From the NCBI RefSeq assembly GCF_001854325.1, contig NZ_CP017755.1, positions 2,418,001 to 2,482,000 on the forward strand: 64,000 nt of DNA, given 5' to 3'. This DNA is from Cupriavidus malaysiensis (GTDB lineage Bacteria > Pseudomonadota > Gammaproteobacteria > Burkholderiales > Burkholderiaceae). This document shows, piece after piece, positions 1-10,444 of this stretch; position 1 is the first letter of the stretch, and the number at the start of each line of letters is the position of its first letter. The notes under the pieces were generated by a model, which saw nothing but the letters and a program-made list of their open reading frames with translations, ran no database searches and was not told where the DNA came from. A program made the translations under genes and the position numbers.

Positions 1-354
1 GCCGTCGACAGCAACCCGCACATCCCCGTGGTCGACACGGCGCGGCGCGGCGCCCCCGACCCCTACGCCATCGCCGACCTCGCCACCGAGATGCGCCCGC
101 CGCGCTATGCCGTCAACTACGCCCGGCTGGCGGCACAACATGCGGCCCAGCAATCCGCACAGCAAGCCGCACCGGTACCGCCGCTGGCGGTCTGCTGCCG
201 CGAGCATCCCGAATGGCTGCTTGCCGTGATGGCCGAACTCGGGCTGGCACCGACACCGCTGACCGAGGCGCTCGCCACCTATGCCACCTATGCCGTCCAC
301 GCCATGCAGCCGGCCGCACCCGGTAGCGTTGACGACGCGGGAGCGCGCGCATGA
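1..354 (+). CDS. C-terminal part of an unidentified protein (truncated by window start)
   Basis: The reading frame is open from the first base to a TGA at 352-354, so the true start lies outside the window. The visible 117 residues are soluble-looking and contain an Ala/Gln-rich stretch (about residues 45-60) and a Cys-Cys pair in a VCCREHPEW segment. I do not recognise the family. The stop overlaps the ATG of the downstream MFS transporter (ATGA), so the two are probably translationally coupled and functionally linked. Confidence 0.6.
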   Translation, partial: AVDSNPHIPVVDTARRGAPDPYAIADLATEMRPPRYAVNYARLAAQHAAQQSAQQAAPVPPLAVCCREHPEWLLAVMAELGLAPTPLTEALATYATYAVHAMQPAAPGSVDDAGARA

Positions 355-1691
355 GCGCCAAGCTGGATGCCGGCGCGCTGCCCGGCACCGCCGCCCACGC
401 GGAGCAGGCCGAGCACGGCTTCCTGGCCCATGTGCAGCAGCACCTGCCGCGCAACGCACGCGCCTTCCTGGTCCACGGCATGCTGGGCATGACCGGCTTC
501 CGCCTGGTCACCGCACCCACCTTCGTGCCGGCCTACATCTACCTGTTGTCCGGCTCCAAGCTGGTGGTCGGCTGCGTGCTGTCGGCCCAGTATGCCGGCA
601 TGGCGCTGTCCTCGATCTGGGGCGCGACGCAGATCGAGCACCGGCAGCGCGTGATGCCGCTGATCTACCTGGTCGGCTGGATGGTACGCCTGCAGATCCT
701 CGGGCTGGCGCTGTCTGCCTTCCTGCTGTCGGGCTTCCCGGCGCTGGCGGCGGCGGCCGCCTTCCTGCTGCTGTTCGGCCTGTTCAACGGCGTGCAGAAC
801 GTCACCTTCAACTACCTGACCTCGAAGATCATCCCGCTGGCCCGGCGTGGCGCGCTGACCGCGCGCCGCAACTTCCTCGGCGGCCTGACCGCCGCCGCGG
901 TGGCCTGGCTCGGCGGCGAACTGCTGGTCGGCCGCAATGTGTTCGGCAACGGCTACGCCACCACCTTCCTGTGCGCGTTCATCCTGACCAGCCTGGGCAT
1001 TTCGGCGCTGACGCGCATGCGCGAACCCGCGCTGCATGACGTGCATGCTCCCTCCGGCTTCGGCAAGCGGCTGCGCGAGCTGCCCGCCCTGCTGCGCCAG
1101 GACCCGGACTACGTGCGCTTCTTCCTGGCGCGCGCGCTGGTGGCCCTCAGCATGATGGCGGTGCCCTTCTACGCCATCTACGTCGGCACCCATATCCCGC
1201 TTTCGGGCGCCACCTTGGGCTACCTCAGCCTGGCCTACCTGATGGCCCAGACCACCAGCAACCTGGCCTGGGGCTGGCTGGCCGACCGGCGCGGCTACCG
1301 CGTGGTGTTCCTCGCCAGCATCGGCCTGTGGGCCGCCGCCACCGCCGCGCTGCTGCTGTGCGAGGCGCGCTGGGCCTTCCTGCTGGTGTTCTGCGGGCTG
1401 GGCGCCGGCTTCGGCGGCTACTTCCTCGCCTCGGACAATTTCGCGCTGGAATTCGGCCGGCGCAAGGACCGCCCGATGCTGCTCGCGGTGTCGGATACCG
1501 CGACCTACTCGATGATGGCGCTCGGCCCTGTGCTGGGCGGCCTGCTGGCGCAGCGCGCCGGGCTGCCGGCGGTGTTCCTGCTCGCCATCACCGTGCTGGG
1601 CGCGGCCTTCATGCTGGCGCGCCGGGTACGCGATCCGCGCCGGCGCGGGCAACCGCCCGGCGGCGACGGCGGCCTGCCGCGCGCGGCCTGA
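351..1691 (+). CDS. MFS transporter
   Basis: A 446-residue integral membrane protein with about twelve hydrophobic segments, separated near the middle by a basic loop (about residues 225-250), the usual two-bundle MFS layout. A typical A-loop-like segment (GWLADRRGYR, about residue 305) lies between two helices in the second half. It begins at an ATG overlapping the preceding stop codon. The substrate cannot be read from sequence. Coupling to an unidentified upstream gene suggests that it exports or imports the product or substrate of that enzyme. Family call is firm, function open. Confidence 0.8.
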   Translation: MSAKLDAGALPGTAAHAEQAEHGFLAHVQQHLPRNARAFLVHGMLGMTGFRLVTAPTFVPAYIYLLSGSKLVVGCVLSAQYAGMALSSIWGATQIEHRQRVMPLIYLVGWMVRLQILGLALSAFLLSGFPALAAAAAFLLLFGLFNGVQNVTFNYLTSKIIPLARRGALTARRNFLGGLTAAAVAWLGGELLVGRNVFGNGYATTFLCAFILTSLGISALTRMREPALHDVHAPSGFGKRLRELPALLRQDPDYVRFFLARALVALSMMAVPFYAIYVGTHIPLSGATLGYLSLAYLMAQTTSNLAWGWLADRRGYRVVFLASIGLWAAATAALLLCEARWAFLLVFCGLGAGFGGYFLASDNFALEFGRRKDRPMLLAVSDTATYSMMALGPVLGGLLAQRAGLPAVFLLAITVLGAAFMLARRVRDPRRRGQPPGGDGGLPRAA

Positions 1692-1763
1692 CCTTCCCTC
1701 AGCTTCCCCCCAGAATCCCTGCACGCAGGCGCGGCAGGGCCGACCTCAGCAAGGAGACCACCC

Positions 1764-2966
1764 ATGCGTGAAGCCGTCATCGTTTCGACCGCGCGCACCC
1801 CGATCGGCAAGGCGCACCGCGGCGCCTTCAACAACACGCAGGCGCAGGAGCTGGGCGCGCACGCCATCGCCCATGCGGTGCAGCGTGCCGGCATCGACCC
1901 TGCCCTGATCGAGGATGTGATCCTCGGCTGTGCCGTGCAGCAAGGCACCACCGGCGGCAACGTGGCGCGCCAGGCGCTGCTGCGCGCCGGCCTGCCGCAG
2001 ACCATCGCCGGCATGTCGCTCGACCGCCAGTGCGCCTCCGGCCTGATGGCCATCGCCACCGCCGCCAAGCAGATCATCGTCGACGGCATGCAGGTGGCCG
2101 TGGGCGGCGGCCTCGAATCGATCTCCCTGGTGCAGAACGACAAGATCAACCGCTACCGCAGCCAGGATCCGCGGCTGGTGGAACAATTGCCCCAGATCTA
2201 CATGACCATGCTGGAGACCGCCGAGATCGTGGCGCAACGCTACGGCGTCAGCCGCGAGGCGCAGGACGCCTACGCGCTGCAGTCGCAGCAGCGCACCGCC
2301 GCCGCCCAGCAGGCAGGGCGCCTCGACGCGGAGATCGTGCCGATCAGCACCACCATGCTGGTCACCGACAAGGCCACCGGCGCCGTCAGCGAGCAGCCGG
2401 TCACGCTGTCGCGCGACGAAGGCAACCGCCCGTCCACCACGCTGGCCGACCTGCAGGGCCTGAAGCCGGTCTTCAAGAACGGCCAGCGCGTGGCCGAGGG
2501 TGCCTACATCACCGCCGGCAATGCCTCGCAGCTCTCCGACGGCGCTTCGGCCATGGTGCTGATGGAGGCCAAGGAGGCCGAGCGCCGCGGCCTGCAGCCG
2601 CTCGGCGCCTACCGCGGCATGGCGGTGGCCGGCTGCGATCCGGACGAAATGGGCATCGGCCCGGTGTTCGCCATTCCCAAGCTGCTCAAGCAGCACGGCC
2701 TGAGCATCGGCGACATCGGCCTGTGGGAGCTGAACGAAGCCTTCGCCAGCCAGGTACTGCATTGCCGCGATACGCTCGGCATTCCCGACGAGCGCCTCAA
2801 CGTCTCGGGCGGCGCGATCTCCATCGGCCATCCCTACGGCATGTCGGGCGCCCGCATGGCGGGCCACGTGCTGCTCGAAGGCAAGCGCCGCGGCGCCAGG
2901 TTCGGCGTGGTGACGATGTGCGTCGGCGGCGGCATGGGTGCCGCCGGCCTGTTCGAGATCTTCTGA
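1764..2966 (+). CDS. Acetyl-CoA acyltransferase (thiolase)
   Basis: A 400-residue thiolase, the usual length for the family. It shows the N-terminal [15 protein letters not shown] start, the acyl-accepting cysteine in DRQCASG (about residue 90), the HP-containing [11 protein letters not shown] block (about residue 350) and the C-terminal catalytic cysteine in CVGGGMG (about residue 388; the family usually has Q where this has M). It should catalyse reversible thiolytic cleavage or condensation of acyl-CoA in the cytoplasm. A clear AAGGAGA ribosome site precedes the ATG. The gene directly downstream encodes the hydratase/dehydrogenase acting before thiolase in beta-oxidation, so the pair probably forms a fatty or aromatic acyl-CoA degradation unit. 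Confidence 0.92.
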   Translation: MREAVIVSTARTPIGKAHRGAFNNTQAQELGAHAIAHAVQRAGIDPALIEDVILGCAVQQGTTGGNVARQALLRAGLPQTIAGMSLDRQCASGLMAIATAAKQIIVDGMQVAVGGGLESISLVQNDKINRYRSQDPRLVEQLPQIYMTMLETAEIVAQRYGVSREAQDAYALQSQQRTAAAQQAGRLDAEIVPISTTMLVTDKATGAVSEQPVTLSRDEGNRPSTTLADLQGLKPVFKNGQRVAEGAYITAGNASQLSDGASAMVLMEAKEAERRGLQPLGAYRGMAVAGCDPDEMGIGPVFAIPKLLKQHGLSIGDIGLWELNEAFASQVLHCRDTLGIPDERLNVSGGAISIGHPYGMSGARMAGHVLLEGKRRGARFGVVTMCVGGGMGAAGLFEIF

Positions 2967-3021
2967 TCCCCGCCACATCCGTCCGCCAAGGCATCCGGCC
3001 ACGACATCCAGGAGACAACGC

Positions 3022-5103
<2,082 letters not shown>

Positions 5104-5460
5104 AGACCGAGCGAGCACGCTCCCGTGCCTCTCGGCGCGGGAGCGCGGGCCATTCAATGCGCGCCGCGATGCGCCTCGGGCCGGCGTCCATCGTGGTAGT
5201 ACCCCCGCCCTTTTTGCACCATCCACGCGCCATCTTCACGCTCTGCGCGGCGCTGCCGCGCGGACCCGCCCTTCGCCCAGATCCGACGGTATTGCCTGCC
5301 GCTCGAGAAGGACTGCCGGCCAGCCGCTGCTAGCGGCAAGCTTCCGATTTTTATGACGAATTTAAACCAACAAGAATAGGATTCGTCCAATATCCTGCGC
5401 TCGCTCGATGCGTGATTATCTTCCGTCGAATGCTGTCTTTTCGATAACGGAGATCACCGC
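5104..5460. other. Intergenic region before the type VI island
   Basis: 357 bases without a convincing gene. The left two thirds are GC-rich like the surroundings; from about 5335 to 5445 the sequence turns AT-rich (for example TTTTTATGACGAATTTAAAC around 5350), which is where the promoter of the VgrG island most likely sits. No clear -35/-10 pair or sigma-54 site could be assigned. A 58-codon frame at 5157-5333 has no ribosome site or recognisable product and was not called. Confidence 0.5.
5118..5145 (+). terminator. Possible terminator hairpin after the beta-oxidation pair
   Basis: A perfect 8-bp stem (CGCTCCCG / CGGGAGCG) with a 12-base loop begins 15 bases after the stop of the hydratase/dehydrogenase gene. 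There is no T-run after it, so it would be a weak intrinsic terminator or a 3' stabilising hairpin. Confidence 0.4.
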
Positions 5461-7929
5461 ATGGGCAACCGATCCGCACACTCCCCACCCAACGTCAAGG
5501 TATCCGGCCCCGCCTTACCGGAATTGCTCGGCCAGCCTACGCTGGTGTTCTCCCGCCTGAGCGGCACGGACAATCTCAATGCCTTGTTCGAGTATGAGCT
5601 GGAGTTGCGCACCCCGGACGAGCGCAGCCCGGTATTCGGCCCCGCGGCAAACCTGGACAAGAAGGCCCTGCAAGGCACTGCAGTCACCGTCGAAATCGCC
5701 CTGGACGGCGCTGGCGTCGGCCTGCAAGGCGGCATCGGGGCAGGCAAGCGCGAGATCACCGGACTGGTCACGCAAGTCCGCGGCCCCTACCCGGTTGGGC
5801 GGCAGATCGCATACCAGCTGACACTGCGGCCCTGGCTGTGGCTTGCAACGCTGCGCTCCGACTACAAGATCTTCCAGCACAAGACGGTCGTCGAGATTCT
5901 TGACGAACTGCTCGGCAACTACATCTTTCCCGTGGAAAAGCGCCTCGACGCGGGCCGGTACCCGAAGCGGGTGTTCCAGCAGCAATACGGGGAAACCGAT
6001 TTCGACTTCTTCCAGCGGCTCACCCAGGAATGGGGGATATCTTGGTTCATCGATCACGCCAATGGCCGCCAGCGCCTGGTACTGACGGACGGCAACGGCG
6101 CATTCCAGCGCATCCCCAGCGCCGCTTACCACACAATCCGCTGGCAGCCGGCCGCCGACCGGATCGACGAAGAACATATCCACGAATTCGAACTCATCGA
6201 CCGGCTCGTCTCAGGCGAATGGCGTGCGGGCGACTATGACTTCGTCAAGCCACGCGGCGATCTTTCCGTCTCCAGCGCCGATCCGCGCGACACCGCGCAC
6301 GCAACGCAATCCATCTACGAATATCCTGGCGACCATGCCCAGCCCACCACCGGCAACGATCCCTGGGACGAGGGCCGCTTCATCGCCCGCATCCGCATGG
6401 AGGAGCTGCGCCAGCGTGGCGTCCGCGCCAAGGCTAAGGGCAACCTGCGAGCCATCGCACCCGGCCGCATCTTTACCCTGAAGAACTACATCGGCCGGGA
6501 AGCCAATCGTGACTACTTGATTTTCGCCACCAGACTGCGCCTCGAAGACGTTGGCGAAGCGAGCGGCACCGCGCTGCGGTGGCAATGCGAAGTGGAGTTC
6601 GAGGTGCAGCCGGCCAACGAGATATTCCGCCCGGTCCGCACACAGCCGAAGCCGATCATGCACGGACCGCTACAAGCGCGCGTCACAGGTCCGGCGGGCC
6701 ACCCGATCCATACAGACGAGTACGGACGGATCAAGGTACAGATGCCGTATGACCTGTACGGCAGCAATGACGAGAACAGCTCCTGCTACCTGCGCGTATC
6801 GGACGCCTGGGGCGGGCATCGCTACGGCTCGACCCATCTGCCGCGTGTGGGAAGCGAAGTCCTGGTAGAAGCGCTGAACGGCGATCCGGACTCTCTGATC
6901 GTCACCTGCCGCGTCAATAACAGGCAGAACCTGCCGCCGTGGAACCTGCCCGACCAGCAGGCGATCTCCGGATTCCGCAGCGAGGAGCTGCCTGCTGCGG
7001 ACGGCACGCCGGGCGCGCGCCACAACAAGATGCTGGCCGACGACACGGCGGGCGAACCGCAGGTACAGATCGGCTCCGACTACCGGCATTCGGAATTGGC
7101 GCTCGGCCATATCGTCGCGATTCCCGGCTGGGAAGGCCGCAAGGAGAAGCGCGGCGAGGGCTTCGAACTGCGCACCGATGCCTGGGGTGCCGTCCGCGCC
7201 GAATCCGGCCTGCTGATTTCCACCTGCAAGCGCGCTGGCGGCCATGCCCTGAGCATGGCTGAGATGGTGGACGATCTGCAGCGGGCCGAACAGCAGACCG
7301 CGCAGCTGGCCGACGCCGCGCGGAAGGTGGACGCGCAGGATGGCGAGCAGAAGGACGTGGCCGATGCCATCGGCCGCCAGCACGCTGCGCTCAAGGGCGA
7401 CGGACCGCTCAAGGAACTTGCCGCGCCCCATCTGGCGCTCGCCAGCCCTGCCGGCATCGTGACGTCCACCCCCGGCCTCACCCACCTGCAAAGCGGCACC
7501 CACCTGGCGGTGACCACCGGCGAACACATGTCAGTGACCACCCATGGCGGGTTCTTCGCCAGCATCCGCAAGGCATGGCGCGTGTTCGTCTACGAGGCCG
7601 GCATGCGCTTCGTCGCCGCCGCCGGCAACATCGACATCCAGGCACTCAAGGACTCCATCAACCTGTTGGCGAAGCTCGAGATAACCGCCACTGCCGAACG
7701 CATCCGGATCAAGGCGAAGACGGAGCTGCTGCTGGACGGCGGCACCAGCTATCTCAAGCTGACCGAAGGTGGCATCGAGCACGGCACCAATGGCGCGTGG
7801 ACCGTTCACGCCGCCAGCAAGAGCCTGACCGGACCCAGCAGCCTGCCGGTGGAACTCCAGCCTAAGCAAGTGTGCCTGGAATGCCTGCTGAAAGCCGCGC
7901 TGCGCAATGCCGCGGTGGTGCCGCGCTGA
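5461..7929 (+). CDS. vgrG: Type VI secretion system tip protein VgrG
   Basis: An 822-residue VgrG, the spike protein of the T6SS tail. The first ~380 residues are the gp27-like base (LFEYELELRTPDE; FFQRLTQEWGISWFIDH); about residues 400-480 are the gp5-like OB fold (HTDEYGRIKVQMPYD, CYLRVSDAWGG, PRVGSEVLVEALNGDPD); from about residue 550 onward is a DUF2345 extension (EGFELRTDAWG). No additional catalytic domain is seen at the C terminus, so it is probably a carrier of separate cargo rather than an evolved effector. The ATG has a GGAG site 9 bases upstream. Following genes encode an adaptor, lipase, immunity candidates and PAAR, so this VgrG is expected to deliver that lipase. Confidence 0.95.
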   Translation: MGNRSAHSPPNVKVSGPALPELLGQPTLVFSRLSGTDNLNALFEYELELRTPDERSPVFGPAANLDKKALQGTAVTVEIALDGAGVGLQGGIGAGKREITGLVTQVRGPYPVGRQIAYQLTLRPWLWLATLRSDYKIFQHKTVVEILDELLGNYIFPVEKRLDAGRYPKRVFQQQYGETDFDFFQRLTQEWGISWFIDHANGRQRLVLTDGNGAFQRIPSAAYHTIRWQPAADRIDEEHIHEFELIDRLVSGEWRAGDYDFVKPRGDLSVSSADPRDTAHATQSIYEYPGDHAQPTTGNDPWDEGRFIARIRMEELRQRGVRAKAKGNLRAIAPGRIFTLKNYIGREANRDYLIFATRLRLEDVGEASGTALRWQCEVEFEVQPANEIFRPVRTQPKPIMHGPLQARVTGPAGHPIHTDEYGRIKVQMPYDLYGSNDENSSCYLRVSDAWGGHRYGSTHLPRVGSEVLVEALNGDPDSLIVTCRVNNRQNLPPWNLPDQQAISGFRSEELPAADGTPGARHNKMLADDTAGEPQVQIGSDYRHSELALGHIVAIPGWEGRKEKRGEGFELRTDAWGAVRAESGLLISTCKRAGGHALSMAEMVDDLQRAEQQTAQLADAARKVDAQDGEQKDVADAIGRQHAALKGDGPLKELAAPHLALASPAGIVTSTPGLTHLQSGTHLAVTTGEHMSVTTHGGFFASIRKAWRVFVYEAGMRFVAAAGNIDIQALKDSINLLAKLEITATAERIRIKAKTELLLDGGTSYLKLTEGGIEHGTNGAWTVHAASKSLTGPSSLPVELQPKQVCLECLLKAALRNAAVVPR

Positions 7930-7997
7930 TCGGCACACAGAACCATGCACGCACGGCGAGACACCTACTGAGACACTAGCTGAGGCCCACAAGGATC

Positions 7998-8861
7998 ATG
8001 AAGGAAGACGAACAACCCGTTTCCATCTATGTGCTGGCGGACGGCGCGGCACACCCGGGCCGCATCGGCTCGCTGCTGCGCGAAGCCCACGTGGAATTCC
8101 GCAACGTATTCGCCGGCCTGCCCGAAGCCGACGCAGGCGATGCCAGCCTGCTCCTGGCCCGGGTGGACGACACTAAGGCGCCATGGCTGGCGCAGGTGGA
8201 CGCGATGGATATGCAGGCGCCCTGCCTCACACTCATCTGGAGCCGTGTGGAGATCGACGCGCTCGCGCGGCACCTGCATCAGTTCCTTATCGCCGACATC
8301 GGCGAGGGCATGACGGCGCTGATCCGCTATTACGATCCGCGCAACCTGGTGGTGGCGATGGAAGTATGGGGCGACGACATAGCCGAGCGCCTCATGCAAC
8401 CGATCGAACAATGGAAATACCGCGGCTACCACGAGGCGTGGCAGCGTCTCGAAGGGCCGATGGGAGGCACGCGCACCCAGGACACCGCGCTTGCCATCTC
8501 GCTCAGCCAGCAACAACTGGACCGCCTGACCGAACATTGCGAGCCGGACCAATTGCTGGCCACGCTTGTCGAGAACGGCACGGTCGCGCCGAGCGAGCCC
8601 TACCTGGAACGCTTCATGGCCTTCCTGCCGCGCTACCAGCGCGCCGCCGCCTGGGGGCTGACCGAACCCGCCGACCGGCTGAGATTCTGCGAGCTCAGCT
8701 ACCAGTTTGGCGAAGCCTTCGACCAACACGAGCACGTCACAGCCGCACTGCGCCAACGTCAAGAGACCGGGACATCGATGGCTGCCTGCGAGCAGGCGAT
8801 TCACCCCTCGGTATGGGAACAGCTTCAGGCTCGCCAGAAAGCGGCAGAGGGCAAGGCATGA
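7998..8861 (+). CDS. DUF4123 domain protein, T6SS effector adaptor/chaperone
   Basis: A 287-residue cytoplasmic protein. The segment from about residue 8 to 135 (YVLADGAAHPGRIG through AMEVWGDDIAERLM) has the features of DUF4123, a family known to act as chaperones loading cargo effectors onto VgrG. It lies 68 bases after vgrG and its stop overlaps the ATG of the first immunity candidate (ATGA), so it is part of the same operon. Its likely client is the DUF2235 lipase encoded downstream. Confidence in the family is good; the client is inferred from order only. Confidence 0.8.
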   Translation: MKEDEQPVSIYVLADGAAHPGRIGSLLREAHVEFRNVFAGLPEADAGDASLLLARVDDTKAPWLAQVDAMDMQAPCLTLIWSRVEIDALARHLHQFLIADIGEGMTALIRYYDPRNLVVAMEVWGDDIAERLMQPIEQWKYRGYHEAWQRLEGPMGGTRTQDTALAISLSQQQLDRLTEHCEPDQLLATLVENGTVAPSEPYLERFMAFLPRYQRAAAWGLTEPADRLRFCELSYQFGEAFDQHEHVTAALRQRQETGTSMAACEQAIHPSVWEQLQARQKAAEGKA

Positions 8862-9523
8862 CCTCCCGACTTTTGGCAGCCGTCCTGCTGGCGGGCCTTG
8901 GCCTGCTGGCCGGCTGCGACGACCGGACCGGAACGGAGTCGAGAGACTCGGTGGAGAGCATCGATCCCGATGCCATGCGCGGGGGGGGCGTCAGCGGTCT
9001 GAACTACACCCCCTACTACATCGACTCGTTCGGCATCACGGGCGATAACGGCATCACCGGCGGCGGTCCCAATATCTTTCCCGCCACCCCGGAGCGCACG
9101 CCTTCCGGGGGGGGAAAGGAGTCCTGTTGCGCCTCCTTTCCAGCGAAATGGCGCCCGGGGTTGAAGGTGAAAATCCGTTGGCTGGTAGACAAGAAGCAGG
9201 ATGGCGTGACCTATGGCTCCTGGTACCAGGCCGAAGCCGAACTTCCCCCCTACGGAAGAGCCACCTACGGCTTGTGGGCGATCTTCCTGCCGGGGGATCG
9301 CGTCAAGGTCATGGTCTGGGGTTCGCCAGAGGCGGGCTATACCAATGTCTGGACCAGACCGAGCGATGACGATCCTTACGTGGTGGTCGGCACCTTGGAT
9401 GAGGCCGCCAACCGCGAAGCGGAGGCCAGGCGTGAAGTGCAACGGCAAAGGAAGGAGGCCTACGCCGTCGAAGTCGCCAACCGGGAGAAGACGCTACTGA
9501 GGCAACAGGAGAACGAACGATGA
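8858..9523 (+). CDS. DUF3304 lipoprotein, putative immunity protein (copy 1)
   Basis: A 221-residue lipoprotein: a short positively charged start, a hydrophobic stretch and a lipobox LLAGC with the acylated cysteine at residue 20, so it is predicted to be periplasmic and membrane-anchored. The body carries the SCCASFPAKWRPG and RWLVDKKQDG blocks that I associate with DUF3304. Such lipoproteins beside Tle1-type lipases are known immunity proteins that neutralise the lipase in the periplasm. The start overlaps the adaptor stop and the stop overlaps the next start. It holds two runs of eight G (8981-8988, 9107-9114). It is the first copy of a tandem duplication. Confidence 0.75.
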   Translation: MTSRLLAAVLLAGLGLLAGCDDRTGTESRDSVESIDPDAMRGGGVSGLNYTPYYIDSFGITGDNGITGGGPNIFPATPERTPSGGGKESCCASFPAKWRPGLKVKIRWLVDKKQDGVTYGSWYQAEAELPPYGRATYGLWAIFLPGDRVKVMVWGSPEAGYTNVWTRPSDDDPYVVVGTLDEAANREAEARREVQRQRKEAYAVEVANREKTLLRQQENER

Positions 9524-9626
9524 ATCACGTCTTGCGTTGGCCGACCCAGATGCCGGACGGCGGGTTGCCGCCGATGGGAAAGAGAACCTATGACGACCAC
9601 CCAGGCAAGGTGGCCGATCACGATGC
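8858..9626 (+). repeat. Tandem duplication, copy 1
   Basis: This 769-base segment aligns without gaps to 9676-10444 at a constant offset of 818 bases. It covers the whole first immunity gene plus the first 36 codons of what was originally the effector gene. Differences are scattered substitutions (about 12 amino acid changes over roughly 200 residues), so the duplication is not brand new. Confidence 0.9.
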
Positions 9627-10341
9627 GGCCGGTGCTGCGGCCCGGTACCGCCCCTCCCAGGCGGAACGCCACGGCCTGCCCGCGCGGCTTTTGGCAACCG
9701 TCCTGCTGGCAGGCCTTGGCCTGCTGGCCGGCTGCGACGACCGGACCGGAACGGAGTCGAGAGACTCGGTGGAGAGCATCGACCCCGATGCCATGCTCGG
9801 AGGAAGCGTCAGCGGTCTGAACTACACCCCCTACTACATCCACTCGTTCGGCATCACGGGAGAGAACGGCATCGCAGGCGGCGGCCCCAACATCTTTCCC
9901 GCCACCCCGGAGCGCACGCCTTCCGGGGGGGGGAAGGAGTCCTGCTGCGCCTCCTTCCCAGCGAAATGGCGACCGGGGTTGAAGGTGAACGTCCGTTGGC
10001 TGGTAGACAAGAAACAAGATGGCGTGACCTATGGCTCCTGGTACCAGGCGGAGACCGAACTCCCCCCCTACGGAAAAGCCACCTACGGCTTGTGGGCGAT
10101 CTTCCTGCCGGGGGATCGCGTCAAGGTCATGGTCCGGGGCTCCGTTGAGGCGGGCTATACCAATGTCTGGACCAGACCGAGCGATGACGATCCCTACGTC
10201 GTGGTCGGCACCTTGGATGAGGCCGCCAACCGCGAAGCGGAGGCCAGGCGTGAAGTGCAACGGCAAAGGAAGGAGGCCTACGCCGTCGAAGTCGCCAACC
10301 GGGAGAAGAAGCTACTGAGGCAACAGGAGAACGAACGATGA
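9520..10341 (+). CDS. Chimeric ORF: effector N-terminus fused to DUF3304 immunity protein (copy 2)
   Basis: A 273-residue frame. Residues 1-36 nearly repeat the start of the downstream lipase (MNHVLRWPTQMPDGG, then KVADHD); residues 53-273 are a second copy of the DUF3304 lipoprotein. The codon equivalent to copy 1's ATG is CTG here (9676-9678, Leu53), so the lipoprotein part can only be made as an internal segment of the chimera or from a CTG start. Its lipobox cysteine would be residue 72, behind a 52-residue hydrophilic extension, which would be unusual for export. A nine-G run lies at 9925-9933. The stop overlaps the effector ATG. It may be a functioning variant immunity protein, a non-exported decoy, or a decaying copy. 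Confidence 0.65.
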   Translation: MNHVLRWPTQMPDGGLPPMGKRTYDDHPGKVADHDAAGAAARYRPSQAERHGLPARLLATVLLAGLGLLAGCDDRTGTESRDSVESIDPDAMLGGSVSGLNYTPYYIHSFGITGENGIAGGGPNIFPATPERTPSGGGKESCCASFPAKWRPGLKVNVRWLVDKKQDGVTYGSWYQAETELPPYGKATYGLWAIFLPGDRVKVMVRGSVEAGYTNVWTRPSDDDPYVVVGTLDEAANREAEARREVQRQRKEAYAVEVANREKKLLRQQENER

Positions 10342-10444
10342 ATCACGTCTTGCGTTGGCCAACCCAGATGCCGGATGGCGGGCTGCTGCCGATGGGGAAG
10401 AGTATCTACGACACCCACAAAGGCAAGGTGGCCGATCACGATGC
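9676..10444 (+). repeat. Tandem duplication, copy 2
   Basis: Second copy of the segment at 8858-9626. The left junction lies in 9627-9675, where the truncated effector start is joined to sequence that resembles the end of the DUF4123 gene (GCGG..C/GGCCTG against GCGGCAGAGGGCAAGGCATG). The right end runs into the intact effector gene. Confidence 0.9.

Noticed and set aside
288..1724. 478-codon minus-strand frame opposite the MFS transporter
   Set aside because: Gln/Ala/Arg-rich shadow; the plus strand has a proper twelve-helix pattern.
5157..5333. 58-codon frame in the gap before vgrG
   Set aside because: No ribosome site, composition not protein-like, no recognisable product.
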